Positions 34,190-43,216 of a DNA stretch of 64,000 bases are shown here, one piece after another; position 1 is the stretch's first letter, and the number at the start of each line of letters is the position of its first letter. The notes beneath the pieces are model-generated. The model saw nothing but the letters and a program-made list of their open reading frames with translations. It did no database searches and had not been told where the DNA came from. This stretch comes from Candidatus Goldiibacteriota bacterium HGW-Goldbacteria-1 (lineage in GTDB: Bacteria; Oederibacteriota; PGYV01): NCBI GenBank assembly GCA_002839855.1, contig PGYV01000003.1, positions 96,450 through 160,449 on the forward strand. Direction: 5' to 3'. A program made the position numbers and the translations under genes.

Positions 34190-35815
34190 ATGTTCCTTCC
34201 TGTAACAAAAGAAGAGATGCAGAAGCTTGGCTGGAAGCAGTGCGACATTATACTTGTGACAGGCGACGCGTATATTGACAGCGCTTATATGGGTGTGGCT
34301 GTAATAGGAAATTATCTTTCAGCGCACGGTTATAAAGTGGGCGTGATTGCCCAGCCCGATTACCAGAGCGATGCGGACATAACCGCGCTTGGGGAACCCG
34401 CCATATACTGGGGCGTCACAGGCGGAAGCGTGGATTCAATGGTGTCCAATTTTACCGCGTCCTTAAAAAGAAGAAAGATGGACGACTTTACGCCGGGCGG
34501 GGTTAATAACAAAAGGCCTGACAACGCGTCTATAGTTTATTGCAACCTTATAAGAAAATATTTTAAACAGACAAAGCCGATAGTACTGGGCGGTATAGAG
34601 GCAAGCTTAAGGCGCATAGCGCATTATGATTATGTAAAAGATAATATCAAGCGTTCCATACTTTTTGATGCCAAGGCAGATTACATTGTTTACGGCATGG
34701 GCGAAAAGACCTCTTTAAAACTGGCAGAAGCAATAAAAAACGGGGAAAATCCGGCAGAACTGCGCGGGTTGTGTTACATATCAACGGCAATTCCTGACGG
34801 CTATTTAACAATCCCGTCATTTGAAGAAGCCAAGGCAGACAAGGAAAAATTTCTTGAAATGTTTATGTCTTTTCATAAAAACGGCCAGCTTGCAAATCCC
34901 AAAGGGCTTGTTCAAAAGCAGGACACAAGGTACCTGGTTCAGAACCCGCCGCAGGTTTATGATACTTATGATTTGGATGAAATCTACGGACTTAGTTATG
35001 AAAGGGACGCGCATCCTATATATAAAAACAAGGGTGTAATACGCGCCCTTGAAACTATCAGATTTTCCATCACCACGCACAGGGGATGTTTTGGCAACTG
35101 CAGTTTCTGTGCTATTTCATTACTTCAGGGGACTAAGATAATAGACAGAAGCGAAGAGTCCATTCTTAACGAGGCGCGGGAAATTGCGGCGCTGCCCGAT
35201 TTTAAGGGGTACATTACCGACCTTGGCGGGCCCACTGCCAATATGTACGGCATGAATGAAAACGGGGAATTTAAAATTTCCCATAAAAGGCAGACAGCGC
35301 TGTTAAGAAAAATAAGGGAAATAAAAGGTATTAAGAAAGTCTTTGTGGCGTCCGGCATCCGCTACGATTTGATATTCAGGGACAGGGAATTCGGCATGGA
35401 ATACCTTGAAGAAGTAACCGCGCACCATGTTTCCGGCCAGCTTAAGGTGGCGCCGGAACATTCGGATGAAAGAATACTTAAACTTATGAATAAGCCCGGC
35501 AGCCGTGACCTTATAAAATTCAAGGCGGAATTTGAAAAAGCAGGCAGTAAGAACGGACTTAATCAGCATTTAACATATTACTTTATAGCGGCGTATCCCG
35601 GGTGCGGTGAGACAGAAATGAAAAGGGTGGCGTCTTTTGTAAAGGATGTCCTGGGGACAAAGGCGGAACAGGTTCAGATATTTACCCCCACGCCTTCCAC
35701 AATGGCCACTGCAATGTATTACACGGAAAAAAATCCTGAAACAGGGGAAAAACTGTTTGTGGAAAAAAATATAGGCGCCAAAGAGTGGCAGAAGCGGCTG
35801 TTAACGGGCGGATGA
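34190..35815 (+). CDS. YgiQ family radical SAM protein
   Basis: A 541-residue radical SAM enzyme of the YgiQ family. The N-terminal cobalamin-like domain has LVTGDAYIDSAYMGVAVIG and VLGGIEASLRRIAHYDYV. The [4Fe-4S]-binding CxxxCxxC is Cys300-Cys304-Cys307 (GCFGNCSFC). The C-terminal part has QVQIFTPTPSTMATAMYYT. E. coli YgiQ is longer (~740), so a C-terminal extension is lacking here. The reaction is unknown. AAAGGAG precedes the ATG. The pseudouridine synthase begins three bases after its stop. Confidence 0.93.
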   Translation: MFLPVTKEEMQKLGWKQCDIILVTGDAYIDSAYMGVAVIGNYLSAHGYKVGVIAQPDYQSDADITALGEPAIYWGVTGGSVDSMVSNFTASLKRRKMDDFTPGGVNNKRPDNASIVYCNLIRKYFKQTKPIVLGGIEASLRRIAHYDYVKDNIKRSILFDAKADYIVYGMGEKTSLKLAEAIKNGENPAELRGLCYISTAIPDGYLTIPSFEEAKADKEKFLEMFMSFHKNGQLANPKGLVQKQDTRYLVQNPPQVYDTYDLDEIYGLSYERDAHPIYKNKGVIRALETIRFSITTHRGCFGNCSFCAISLLQGTKIIDRSEESILNEAREIAALPDFKGYITDLGGPTANMYGMNENGEFKISHKRQTALLRKIREIKGIKKVFVASGIRYDLIFRDREFGMEYLEEVTAHHVSGQLKVAPEHSDERILKLMNKPGSRDLIKFKAEFEKAGSKNGLNQHLTYYFIAAYPGCGETEMKRVASFVKDVLGTKAEQVQIFTPTPSTMATAMYYTEKNPETGEKLFVEKNIGAKEWQKRLLTGG

Positions 35816-35818
35816 TAA

Positions 35819-36745
35819 TTGAAAAGTGAAAGGATAAATAATACAAAAACAGAGACCCGTCTTATTAAAGTATCTTCCGGCGGCGAGAAACGGCTGGATA
35901 TTTACCTTAAAGACGCCGTCCCTGTAACCAGAAACAGGGCGCGCGCCATGATTGACAGCGGCAGGGTATTTGTAAACGGGGAGATTCAGTCAAAATACCA
36001 CCGGCTTGTAAGGTGCGGCGATGATGTGCAGTTTGATTTTCTGGTAAAAACCGGTATAGAAATTAACCCGTTTGAAAAAGAGCTTGAAGTGGTTTATGAA
36101 GGTGATAATTTTATAGCGGTAAATAAACCCGCGGGAATGATAGTTCATCCCACCGGATACGGCGAACAGGACACCCTTGTAAATGCCGCCGCCAATATGA
36201 AAAGGGGGGACACAGTCCATGCCATTAACCGCCTTGACAGGGATACCACGGGCATAGTGCTTCTGGCTTTTGATAAAAAAAAAGCGGCAGAGCTTGCGGA
36301 ACTTATTAAAGACAGGAACGTATATAAAGAATATACCTGCCTTGTACACGGCAGGGTTGCGGGCAAAGGCAATATTGAACTTGAAATTTCAAACGGCGGC
36401 AACGGCGCAAAATGCAGGAAAGCGGTGGAAACCGGCGGCAAAAGCGCGGCCACTGTTTATGAGCCAAAAGGGTATTATAAAGGCGCGACACTGCTGAAAG
36501 TGATAATTAAGACAGGGCGCACCCACCAGATAAGGGCGCACATGCAGTTTATAAAACACCCGATAATAGGGGATAAGACATACGGTAATTTAGAAGCGGA
36601 TGAGAAACTGCTGGGGGATAATGCCCCCAAAAGGCAGTTATTGCACGCGGGGCTTATGGAATTTAAACTGAATAAACAGTTGGTATCAATTACAGCCCCA
36701 TTACCGGAAGATTTTAAAACCGCGCTGGAAAAGTTAAGCGTTTAG
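35819..36745 (+). CDS. RluD-type pseudouridine synthase
   Basis: A 308-residue RluA/RluD-family enzyme isomerising uridine in rRNA (probably 23S). The S4 RNA-binding domain (~25-85: RLDIYLKDAV, RARAMIDSGRVFVNG) precedes the catalytic domain with HAINRLDRDTTGIVLLA (catalytic Asp140) and GRTHQIRAHM. The TTG start is three bases past the ygiQ stop. The first ~20 residues are charged and unconserved, so the true start may lie slightly downstream. The specific target uridine is not assignable. Confidence 0.93.
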   Translation: MKSERINNTKTETRLIKVSSGGEKRLDIYLKDAVPVTRNRARAMIDSGRVFVNGEIQSKYHRLVRCGDDVQFDFLVKTGIEINPFEKELEVVYEGDNFIAVNKPAGMIVHPTGYGEQDTLVNAAANMKRGDTVHAINRLDRDTTGIVLLAFDKKKAAELAELIKDRNVYKEYTCLVHGRVAGKGNIELEISNGGNGAKCRKAVETGGKSAATVYEPKGYYKGATLLKVIIKTGRTHQIRAHMQFIKHPIIGDKTYGNLEADEKLLGDNAPKRQLLHAGLMEFKLNKQLVSITAPLPEDFKTALEKLSV

Positions 36746-36756
36746 AGTTATTTTTA

Positions 36757-36830
36757 AGTTTTAGTTTAATGCGTTTCTATCGCTTATGCTTAACTGCTTA
36801 TAGCTTAATTTGCTAAGTTTATCCTGATTT
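36757..36830. repeat. GCTTAA-type low-complexity stretch
   Basis: Repeats of TTAAG, GCTTA and TAGCTTAA words, including GCTTAACTGCTTA, which also occurs at 56448-56460. This stretch sits between the RluD-type gene and the LacI-like gene. Confidence 0.45.
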
Positions 36831-36857
36831 GATATATTGAAATAAATCTGTTATATT
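36829..36857 (+). promoter_or_regulatory. Promoter of the LacI-like gene
   Basis: TTGATA (36829-36834), 17-base spacer, TATATT (36852-36857); the leader is ~25 bases with GGGGGAG before the ATG. Confidence 0.55.
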
Positions 36858-36886
36858 TAATTAGGAAAACAAAAAAAGGGGGAGTT

Positions 36887-37747
36887 ATGGATTACGAAGC
36901 AAAAAAAAACGGGCTTGATATAAAAGGAAAAGGGACAAACAATATTGTGGTGGTAAAGCCCGCCATTTATTCCGTATATGAAATGAATATATTAAGAAGT
37001 ATAGAATCGTACCTGATTGAAACTGAAAAAAATCTTGTTGTATATACTGCCAAAAACCAGAATGAAGTGGCAAAGTCACTTATGATGGATATCGCGGAAG
37101 AAAAAAAAGCTGACGGTGTTATTACAATAAATGTAAAACCCGATGCAGGGCTTATTGATGCTTATAATAGGTTTGATGTACCGCTGGTGATGATAGACGG
37201 CGGTATCATGGGCGGTGTTAACTGTATAAATGTTGATGATTTTCAAAGCGGATATACTGCCGCTGAATACCTGATTAAAAAAGGCAGGCGCAGAATAGTG
37301 GTGACCGCAGGCGACCCAAGATATGGTTATTCCCAGGATGAAAGGATTAAAGGGTGCAGAAAAGCGTTTTATGATTTCGGTATACCTGAATCGCGTTTTG
37401 AAATTCTTGATTTGTTCCTGTACTCCAGGGAAGACGGGCTGTCGGCTTTTACGGATGTAATGAACTTCAGGCCGGACGCTATATTCTGCGCCAACGGCGA
37501 CTACTTTGCGTCCGGGCTTTTAGAACAGGCAAAGGATAATGGTTTTGAAGTGCCTGAAAAAATCGCGATAATAGGCCACGATGACACGGACCTTGCGGAA
37601 ACAATGAAATTAACAACGATGAGGCAGCCGGCTTCCAGTATGGGGGAAAAAGCAATGGAAGTTTTGTTTGAAAATATATCAGGAAAAAACACCGACCCTG
37701 TTAATGTTGTATATCAGGCAGAACTTGTGGAGAGGGAAACGGCATAA
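36887..37747 (+). CDS. LacI-type sugar-binding domain without HTH
   Basis: A 286-residue protein that is almost wholly the periplasmic-binding-fold effector domain of LacI/GalR regulators. Recognised segments are KADGVITI, VPLVMIDGG, NVDDFQSGYTAAEYLIKKGRRRI, the F-R-P-D-A-I-F-C-A-N-G-D stretch, IAIIGHDDTDLAE and the TTMRQPASSMGEKAME C-terminus. The usual ~60-residue helix-turn-helix and hinge are missing: only ~20 residues precede the fold, and a good promoter and RBS exclude an upstream start. It has no signal peptide, so it should be cytoplasmic. It precedes a GH3 glycosidase; it may be a truncated regulator or a sugar sensor acting through a partner. Confidence 0.85.
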   Translation: MDYEAKKNGLDIKGKGTNNIVVVKPAIYSVYEMNILRSIESYLIETEKNLVVYTAKNQNEVAKSLMMDIAEEKKADGVITINVKPDAGLIDAYNRFDVPLVMIDGGIMGGVNCINVDDFQSGYTAAEYLIKKGRRRIVVTAGDPRYGYSQDERIKGCRKAFYDFGIPESRFEILDLFLYSREDGLSAFTDVMNFRPDAIFCANGDYFASGLLEQAKDNGFEVPEKIAIIGHDDTDLAETMKLTTMRQPASSMGEKAMEVLFENISGKNTDPVNVVYQAELVERETA

Positions 37748-37752
37748 GAACT

Positions 37753-37896
37753 GCAGCTAGGCAGCTAGGCAGCTAGGCAGCTAGGCAGATAGGCAGCTAG
37801 GCAGCTAGGCGGCTAGGCGGCTAGGCGGCTAGGCGGCTAGGCGGCTAAGCGGCTAAGCGGCTAAGCGGCTAAGCGGCTAAGCGGCTCGGCAGCTAG
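37753..37896. repeat. 18-unit 8-bp tandem array (GCRGCTAR)
   Basis: Eighteen consecutive 8-base units fill 37753-37896. They form blocks: seven units of GCAGCTAG (one GCAGATAG), four of GCGGCTAG, five of GCGGCTAA, one GCGGCTCG and one final GCAGCTAG. Block structure of this kind points to growth by replication slippage. Each unit contains the self-complementary AGCT or a near match. Confidence 0.9.
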
Positions 37897-37932
37897 GTTA
37901 ATCCAAAGAAATACTTTATCTTATTTGCACTT

Positions 37933-38060
37933 TTATTATTTTTGTAGAACTGTGTCCTTATCGTCTTTGCCAAGCCGCCAAGCTGCTTTATTATCATTCT
38001 TGCAGAACTGCGTCTTTATCGTCTTTGCCCAGCCGCTGAGCTGCCAAGCTGCCCAGCTGC
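37933..38060 (-). repeat. Two inverted partial copies of the 8-bp array
   Basis: Read on the minus strand, 38060-37989 has four 8-base units of the GCAGCTnn type and then GCAAAGACGATAA and CAGTTCTGCAA. The segment 37986-37933 repeats this with two units and the same tail. Together with the plus-strand array this fills most of the 381-base gap before the GH3 gene. Confidence 0.7.
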
Positions 38061-38128
38061 TTTTTTTGTTGAATATTCCCCCATATAATATTATTATTAA
38101 TCCAAAATAAAACCCAAAAGGCGGATGC

Positions 38129-40489
38129 ATGGCTTCTGAAAAATACCTGAATAATAATTTATCGTTTGAAGAGCGGGCGGATGATTTAATATCACGCATG
38201 ACGCGCGCGGAAAAAATATCCCAGCTTTTTCATGAATCGCCGGCTATTCCTCGTTTGGGAATAAAAAGATACAACTGGTGGAATGAATGCCTTCACGGCG
38301 TCGCGCGGGCGGGTATTGCCACGGTATTCCCGCAGGCAATAGCGCTGGCTGCCATGTTTGATAAAAAGCAGATGCATGCAATCGCGTCCGCCATTTCTGA
38401 TGAAGCGCGCGCGAAATATCATGAGGCATTAACCGAAGACGGAAGCGGGCAGTATTTTGGCCTTACCTTCTGGTCGCCCAATATAAATATTTTCCGCGAC
38501 CCAAGATGGGGGCGCGGGCAGGAAACTTACGGCGAATGCCCGTATTTAACCGCGCGCCTTGGCGTACAGTTTGTGCGCGGGCTTCAGGGGAATGATAAAA
38601 AATACTTAAAAACTGCCGCCTGCGCAAAACATTTTGCCGCGCATAGCGGTCCGGAAAATCTGCGGCATGGCTTTAATGCCGCAGTTTCTTTAAAGGATTT
38701 ATATGAAACTTATTTTCCGGCGTTTGAAGCCCTTGTAAAAGAAGCGGCTGTGGAAAGTGTAATGGCCGCGTATAACAGGTTAAACGGGGAAGCGTGCAGC
38801 GCGGGTAAAATATTATTAACTGATGTGCTTCGTGATAAATGGGGGTTTAAAGGGCATGTGGTGTCTGACTGTGAGGCCATAGATGATATTTATAAATTCC
38901 ATAAACTGGCGGAAAATCTTGAACAGGCGCTGTCAATGGCAATAGAAAACGGCTGCGACTTAAACTGCTGCAATGAAATATGCACGTCCGCGAAACAGGG
39001 TGTTATTAAAGCCGACGCGCAGAATATGATAAAAGAGGAATGGATAAACCGTAATTTAAAACGGCTGCTTTTAACCCGCTTTAAACTGGGAATGTTTGAC
39101 GCGCCTGATCTGGTGCCATTTACAGATATTTCCGCGGATATAATTGACTGCAAAAAACACCGTGCTATGGCATTAAAAGCGGCGCAGGATTCGGTAGTGC
39201 TGCTTGCAAATAACGGCGTGCTTCCGCTTAATAAAAAGAAGATAAAAACTGTTGCTGTCATAGGGCCTAACGCGGATGATGTGGAAGTTTTGCTTGGCAA
39301 TTACAGCGGGACTCCATCATCTCCGAAAACAGCACTTAAAGGTTTTGCGGAACTTAAAGGTATTAAAGTGATTTATAAAAAAGGGTGTGAATTAACCGGA
39401 ACTGATAAAAAAGGTTTTCCGGAAGCGGTTAAATGCGCTGAAAAAGCAGACGCGGTAATACTGTGCCTTGGGTTATCTCCGAAAATAGAAGGGGAAGAGT
39501 GCGATACAAACGGGTTTGAAAGGTCAAATCTTGGGCTTCCCGGCGTTCAGCAGCAGCTTATAAAACAGATTAAAAAAACAGGCAAACCTGTGATTGTTGT
39601 ACTGCTGTCGGGCGGCGCCGTATCTTTAAGCCCGGACAGCGCGGATGCGGTGCTGCAGGCGTGGTATCCGGGGCAGGCGGGCGGCGCGGCAATAGCGGAT
39701 ATTATTTTTGGCGCGGTAAGCCCGTCGGGTAAACTGCCTGTCACGGTTTATAAAAACGCAAAACAGCTTCCGGCTTTTGAAAACTATGATATGAAAGGCA
39801 GAACCTACAGATATTTTAAAGGCAAGCCGTTATACCCGTTTGGACACGGGCTGTCATACACAAAATTTAAATATTCGGATTTTAAAGTTAAGCGGGCATC
39901 AGGAAATCACAAGGTTTCGGTAACGGTAAAAAATACCGGCAGGTTAAAAGGCGCGGAAGTTGTACAGGTTTATATCGCGCCGCCCGGTGCCGGTAAAACA
40001 GCGCCCATAAAACAGCTTGCGGGGTTTGAAAAAATAGAGCTTACGCCGGGGCAGAAAAAAACAGTAAAATTTATTATCTCTTCTGAACAAATGCAGATAA
40101 TAAATATAAAAGGGGAAAGGGAATCAGCATACGGGGATTTTATAATATGGATAGGCGGAACTCAGCCGGGCTTTGAAAAGATGAATTACTGCACGCAGGT
40201 ATTAAGAAAAAAAATCAGCCTGATTCCGCCGGTGTTGGGAAGGCCGACTGTCTGGTCTGTGTATATTCTTAAGTGCGCGGATGGGACGCTTTACACCGGG
40301 ATTACCAAGGATATTCAGCACAGGATAAAGACGCATAACAGCGGGAAAGGCGCCCAATATACACGGGCTCACCGGCCTGTAAAACTTGCGCATCTGGAAA
40401 CAGGGTACGACGTGGGTAGTGCTATGGCAAGGGAAAAGGCCATAAAAGCGCTGACAAGAGAAGAAAAAATAGGTCTTTTTACAAAATAA
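38129..40489 (+). CDS. GH3 beta-glycosidase fused to GIY-YIG domain
   Basis: A 786-residue protein. Residues 1-~695 are a cytoplasmic GH3 glycosidase (beta-glucosidase or xylosidase): WWNECLHGVARAG, CAKHFAAHSGPE, and the nucleophile Asp247 in VVSDCEAIDD. The C-terminal alpha/beta sandwich and Fn3-like domain (YPFGHGLSYTKF) follow. Residues ~707-786 are a GIY-YIG nuclease-like domain (VYILKCADGTLYTGIT, HRIKTHNSG, Arg and Glu in MAREKAIK), normally a separate YhbQ-type protein. An A8 tract at 40207-40214 lies at the junction; loss of one A would stop the GH3 after residue 697. The fusion may be real, a recent frameshift, or a sequence error. Confidence 0.85.
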   Translation: MASEKYLNNNLSFEERADDLISRMTRAEKISQLFHESPAIPRLGIKRYNWWNECLHGVARAGIATVFPQAIALAAMFDKKQMHAIASAISDEARAKYHEALTEDGSGQYFGLTFWSPNINIFRDPRWGRGQETYGECPYLTARLGVQFVRGLQGNDKKYLKTAACAKHFAAHSGPENLRHGFNAAVSLKDLYETYFPAFEALVKEAAVESVMAAYNRLNGEACSAGKILLTDVLRDKWGFKGHVVSDCEAIDDIYKFHKLAENLEQALSMAIENGCDLNCCNEICTSAKQGVIKADAQNMIKEEWINRNLKRLLLTRFKLGMFDAPDLVPFTDISADIIDCKKHRAMALKAAQDSVVLLANNGVLPLNKKKIKTVAVIGPNADDVEVLLGNYSGTPSSPKTALKGFAELKGIKVIYKKGCELTGTDKKGFPEAVKCAEKADAVILCLGLSPKIEGEECDTNGFERSNLGLPGVQQQLIKQIKKTGKPVIVVLLSGGAVSLSPDSADAVLQAWYPGQAGGAAIADIIFGAVSPSGKLPVTVYKNAKQLPAFENYDMKGRTYRYFKGKPLYPFGHGLSYTKFKYSDFKVKRASGNHKVSVTVKNTGRLKGAEVVQVYIAPPGAGKTAPIKQLAGFEKIELTPGQKKTVKFIISSEQMQIINIKGERESAYGDFIIWIGGTQPGFEKMNYCTQVLRKKISLIPPVLGRPTVWSVYILKCADGTLYTGITKDIQHRIKTHNSGKGAQYTRAHRPVKLAHLETGYDVGSAMAREKAIKALTREEKIGLFTK

Positions 40490-40510
40490 AAAGATAGACA
40501 TACAGGCTGC

Positions 40511-40540
40511 TGTATTTTATACTTTCCCGTATAAAATACA
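40511..40540. terminator. 12-bp perfect inverted repeat after the GH3 gene
   Basis: TGTATTTTATAC (40511-40522) and GTATAAAATACA (40529-40540) pair perfectly around TTTCCC. It is AT-rich and has no long T-run after it, so it may be a weak terminator or an operator for the gene at 40619. A TATAAT hexamer lies at 40572-40577. Confidence 0.45.
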
Positions 40541-40618
40541 GAAACATGGGATAAAAAAACAATTTCTATGATATAATTTTGTTGAAGGCAAGAATATAAC
40601 GACGAGGAAGGCTAAAAA

Positions 40619-41581
40619 ATGAAAAAGCTGTTGGTAATCCCAGTTATCATACTGATGGCGGCAGGTTTATCCCAGGGATGCGCGGATAAACTTAATACCG
40701 TATCTCCCATAGTAAACGAAAATGCTGTTATTGTTCCTACGCCGGTAGAAGTGTCTGTTATTCCTTCGGGTTTTGTTGCAATTTCCGGCCTTAGCGGATA
40801 TCTGCAGACAGTATCTGTAATGAATGAGGTTGTATATGCGGCAGGCGGAACTGACGGCGTCTTAAGGACAGCAGATGTTTATTCGTCCGCTGACGGCATT
40901 AATTTTTCGCTGGTTACGGACACTCCTGCATTTACGCCAAGGACAGGCCACGCGATGACTGTGTTTAATAATGCGTTGTGGATAATTGGCGGTTATGACG
41001 GCAGTTATAAAAATGATGTCTGGTATTCAGGTAACGGGACGCAGTGGTATCAGGCTTCAGATAGTGCGGATTTTTCACCGAGGCAGGGAATGACGCTGCA
41101 GACATTTAAAGGGAATATGTGGGTTATTGGCGGCGCTGATTCAAAAGGCGAAGCCGGCGATATTTACTGGTCCTTAAATGGGGCTGCCTGGGTTAAAGCG
41201 GCAAACGCACCCGCAGGCACGGGAATAGGACATACAAGTTTTGTGTTTAACGGAAAAATGTATATAATTTCCGCGGTGCAGAAAAATAAAAAATATGACA
41301 ACCCTTTATGGGTAAGCGATGACGGAATAAACTGGGCATTGGCTGACAAAGACCTTAACTTTGGTTTTCAGCACATTGCCGGCGCGGTTGTCATGAACAA
41401 TAAGATTTATGTATTAGGCGATGTGTGCGCCAATTATCCGGATGCCATAGCGCAAAAGGGAGATGTATATGAAAGCGAAGACGGATTAAAGTGGAAAAAG
41501 ATGAAGATAGATAACGCCGGGATTAAATGCGGATTCCATCCGGTTGCTTTTGGGGATAAAGTGGTGCTGGTCGGGGGATAA
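40619..41581 (+). CDS. Exported kelch-like propeller protein
   Basis: A 320-residue exported protein. The signal peptide ends at GLSQGC, which is an imperfect lipobox (Ser rather than Leu at -3), so lipidation is uncertain. About six kelch-like blades follow, with patterns such as RTGHAMTVFNNALWIIGGYDG, DVWYSGNGTQW and MWVIGGADSKG. A beta-propeller binding surface outside the cytoplasm is inferred. It belongs to the same kelch group as the two lipoproteins at 46064 and 47494. The reading frame ends with LVGG, right after a blade strand, so the last blade may be incomplete. Confidence 0.78.
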   Translation: MKKLLVIPVIILMAAGLSQGCADKLNTVSPIVNENAVIVPTPVEVSVIPSGFVAISGLSGYLQTVSVMNEVVYAAGGTDGVLRTADVYSSADGINFSLVTDTPAFTPRTGHAMTVFNNALWIIGGYDGSYKNDVWYSGNGTQWYQASDSADFSPRQGMTLQTFKGNMWVIGGADSKGEAGDIYWSLNGAAWVKAANAPAGTGIGHTSFVFNGKMYIISAVQKNKKYDNPLWVSDDGINWALADKDLNFGFQHIAGAVVMNNKIYVLGDVCANYPDAIAQKGDVYESEDGLKWKKMKIDNAGIKCGFHPVAFGDKVVLVGG

Positions 41582-41626
41582 TAGTAAATAAGCCATAGCC
41601 ATAAATAGGACGGAAAAAAACAATAT

Positions 41627-41656
41627 GGATGCCAAAAAATTGTGGCATCCTTTTTT
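41627..41656 (+). terminator. Rho-independent terminator in duplicated leader
   Basis: GGATGCCA (41627-41634) pairs with TGGCATCC (41643-41650) around AAAAATTG, followed by TTTTTT. The same element recurs at 43217-43245 in a duplicated ~95-base segment. Confidence 0.85.
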
Positions 41657-41726
41657 ATTTTTATGTTATTATAATAATCATATATGGTTTTGAGGGACGC
41701 CATGTAAATCTTACGGGAGGGAATAC

Positions 41727-42335
41727 GTGAAAAAGATATTTCTTTTTTTATGTTTGTTGTGTTTTGTTTTTGCCGGTTGCGGCCCGATGTACAGTGTAAA
41801 GAGGGATAAGAAAGGTATTTATAGAACCGCGGAACTTGAATACAACAAGTTAGAGAAAAAGACGGGAGAGGGCGATACTTTTTTTAATATCATTAAATAT
41901 ACTTATGGCAGTAAAAATTTTTATGGGGTAAAAATCGCATACAGTTACAGGGATACCGGGTTAATGGTTAAAATTGCTTTTGTTGAACTGGGGGGCGCCC
42001 CGATTTTTGGCATTAGAAAAAAAGACGGTGTGCTGATAGCGGTTAATAGCGGAAAGAGTTTTCCTTTAAAGTATAAGACAAGCCCCGAACATCAGGTGCA
42101 GACAATGAGCAGCACTAATGGAATGAGTGAAAAGATTCATAATGAAAAGGTGGAGTGCATGCTTACTTTGAAACAGCTGGCATACCTTGCAAAAGCGGAC
42201 AGCGCTACTGTAACCCTGATGGGGACCGATGAAACAAACAGCGGCAAAGAGAAAAAAGCGGAATTTATTTTTACCAAAGAAAACTTTAAAATTATTAAGC
42301 AGTTCTACGATGAAGAAGTTATGAAAAAAATATAG
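41727..42335 (+). CDS. Lipoprotein of unknown function
   Basis: A 202-residue lipoprotein with GTG start, GGGAGGG RBS, and lipobox VFAGC. The mature part is mostly beta-strand (YGVKIAYSYRDTGLMVKIAFVELG, MLTLKQLAYLAKADSATVTLMG). No family is recognised. Its leader, including a terminator hairpin, is copied before the lipoprotein at 43319. The next gene begins 12 bases after the stop. Confidence 0.72.
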   Translation: MKKIFLFLCLLCFVFAGCGPMYSVKRDKKGIYRTAELEYNKLEKKTGEGDTFFNIIKYTYGSKNFYGVKIAYSYRDTGLMVKIAFVELGGAPIFGIRKKDGVLIAVNSGKSFPLKYKTSPEHQVQTMSSTNGMSEKIHNEKVECMLTLKQLAYLAKADSATVTLMGTDETNSGKEKKAEFIFTKENFKIIKQFYDEEVMKKI

Positions 42336-42347
42336 GCGGGATAAAAG

Positions 42348-43100
42348 GTGAAAAAAACAATCGTACTGACTATGCTTCTCTTAACTCTGGGTTTTTCATT
42401 TTTATCTGCAGCCGGCAAGGATATGCAGTGGGTAAAATATGGAATCAATCTGCAAAAGAACGGTAATTATGAAAAGGCAATACTGGCTTTTGAAAATGCA
42501 ATAAGGTTAAACCCTGAAAACGCCTATGCTTATAGGTATATAGGGGCGGCTTATCTTGAAATGAAGGATTACGACACGGCTGTTGAATATTTTCAGAGGG
42601 CTTATGACATTATGCCGACTCCGGCATTAAAAAAGCAGATAGAAGAGCTGGATGTAAAGGTTTTTGGAGAAGGTAAATTTGTATTGTATCCCGTGAAGTT
42701 TGAAGTTTTTGGGGGGATGGGAATGAACCTTAGTACCTTTATGTATACCTCCGATTTTTCAAATTTTTTCAGGTATGGCGCAATGGTTTCATACCATTTT
42801 GTCCCATGGTTTGATGTTAAAACAGGTGTAATAGGCGGCTGGGGATATGATATTCCTGTAATGGCAAGGTTCAGTTACAGGCTTCCCTGGAATAACAGGA
42901 CTATTGCAGGTATAGGAGCGGGCGCTTATGTGAATTTTGGGGCTCCTATAAGTTTCGGCAATGATAGTGGCGTAGTGCTTGCAGCAGATGTAAGGTATGT
43001 AATTGGGCCTGTGGCGCTTGTTGGGACGCAGATGATAATGTATGGACTTGCGGAAATGCCAAGGTTATCGACATATACACTTGCAGGTATTGCATTTTAA
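42348..43100 (+). CDS. TPR protein with C-terminal barrel-like domain
   Basis: A 250-residue exported protein. After the signal peptide (cut near Ser-Ala-Ala) come two TPR repeats (~24-100: GINLQKNGNYEKAILAFENA, YRYIGAAYLEMKDYDTAVEYF). Residues ~120-250 are alternating beta strands with Gly and aromatics, ending LAGIAF with terminal Phe as in outer-membrane barrels. The joining of periplasmic TPRs to a small barrel suggests an outer-membrane assembly or scaffold role, which is inference. The start is GTG. Confidence 0.72.
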   Translation: MKKTIVLTMLLLTLGFSFLSAAGKDMQWVKYGINLQKNGNYEKAILAFENAIRLNPENAYAYRYIGAAYLEMKDYDTAVEYFQRAYDIMPTPALKKQIEELDVKVFGEGKFVLYPVKFEVFGGMGMNLSTFMYTSDFSNFFRYGAMVSYHFVPWFDVKTGVIGGWGYDIPVMARFSYRLPWNNRTIAGIGAGAYVNFGAPISFGNDSGVVLAADVRYVIGPVALVGTQMIMYGLAEMPRLSTYTLAGIAF

Positions 43101-43216
43101 TAATATGATTTATCATTTTTTCACGGCAAAGACAATATCAAATTCTTCTGTCGGCCGGATATCAGTAACTAATAGTGCATTAGAAAAAAACCTATAAATA
43201 GAGAGGGGATAAAAAT

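Noticed and set aside
37753..37896. CRISPR array
   Set aside because: The repeats are contiguous 8-mers with no spacers, and no cas genes are in the window. The same applies to 63681-64000.
37933..38060. Small gene in the gap before GH3 (61-codon plus frame)
   Set aside because: The frame is composed of the inverted repeat copies and lacks an RBS.
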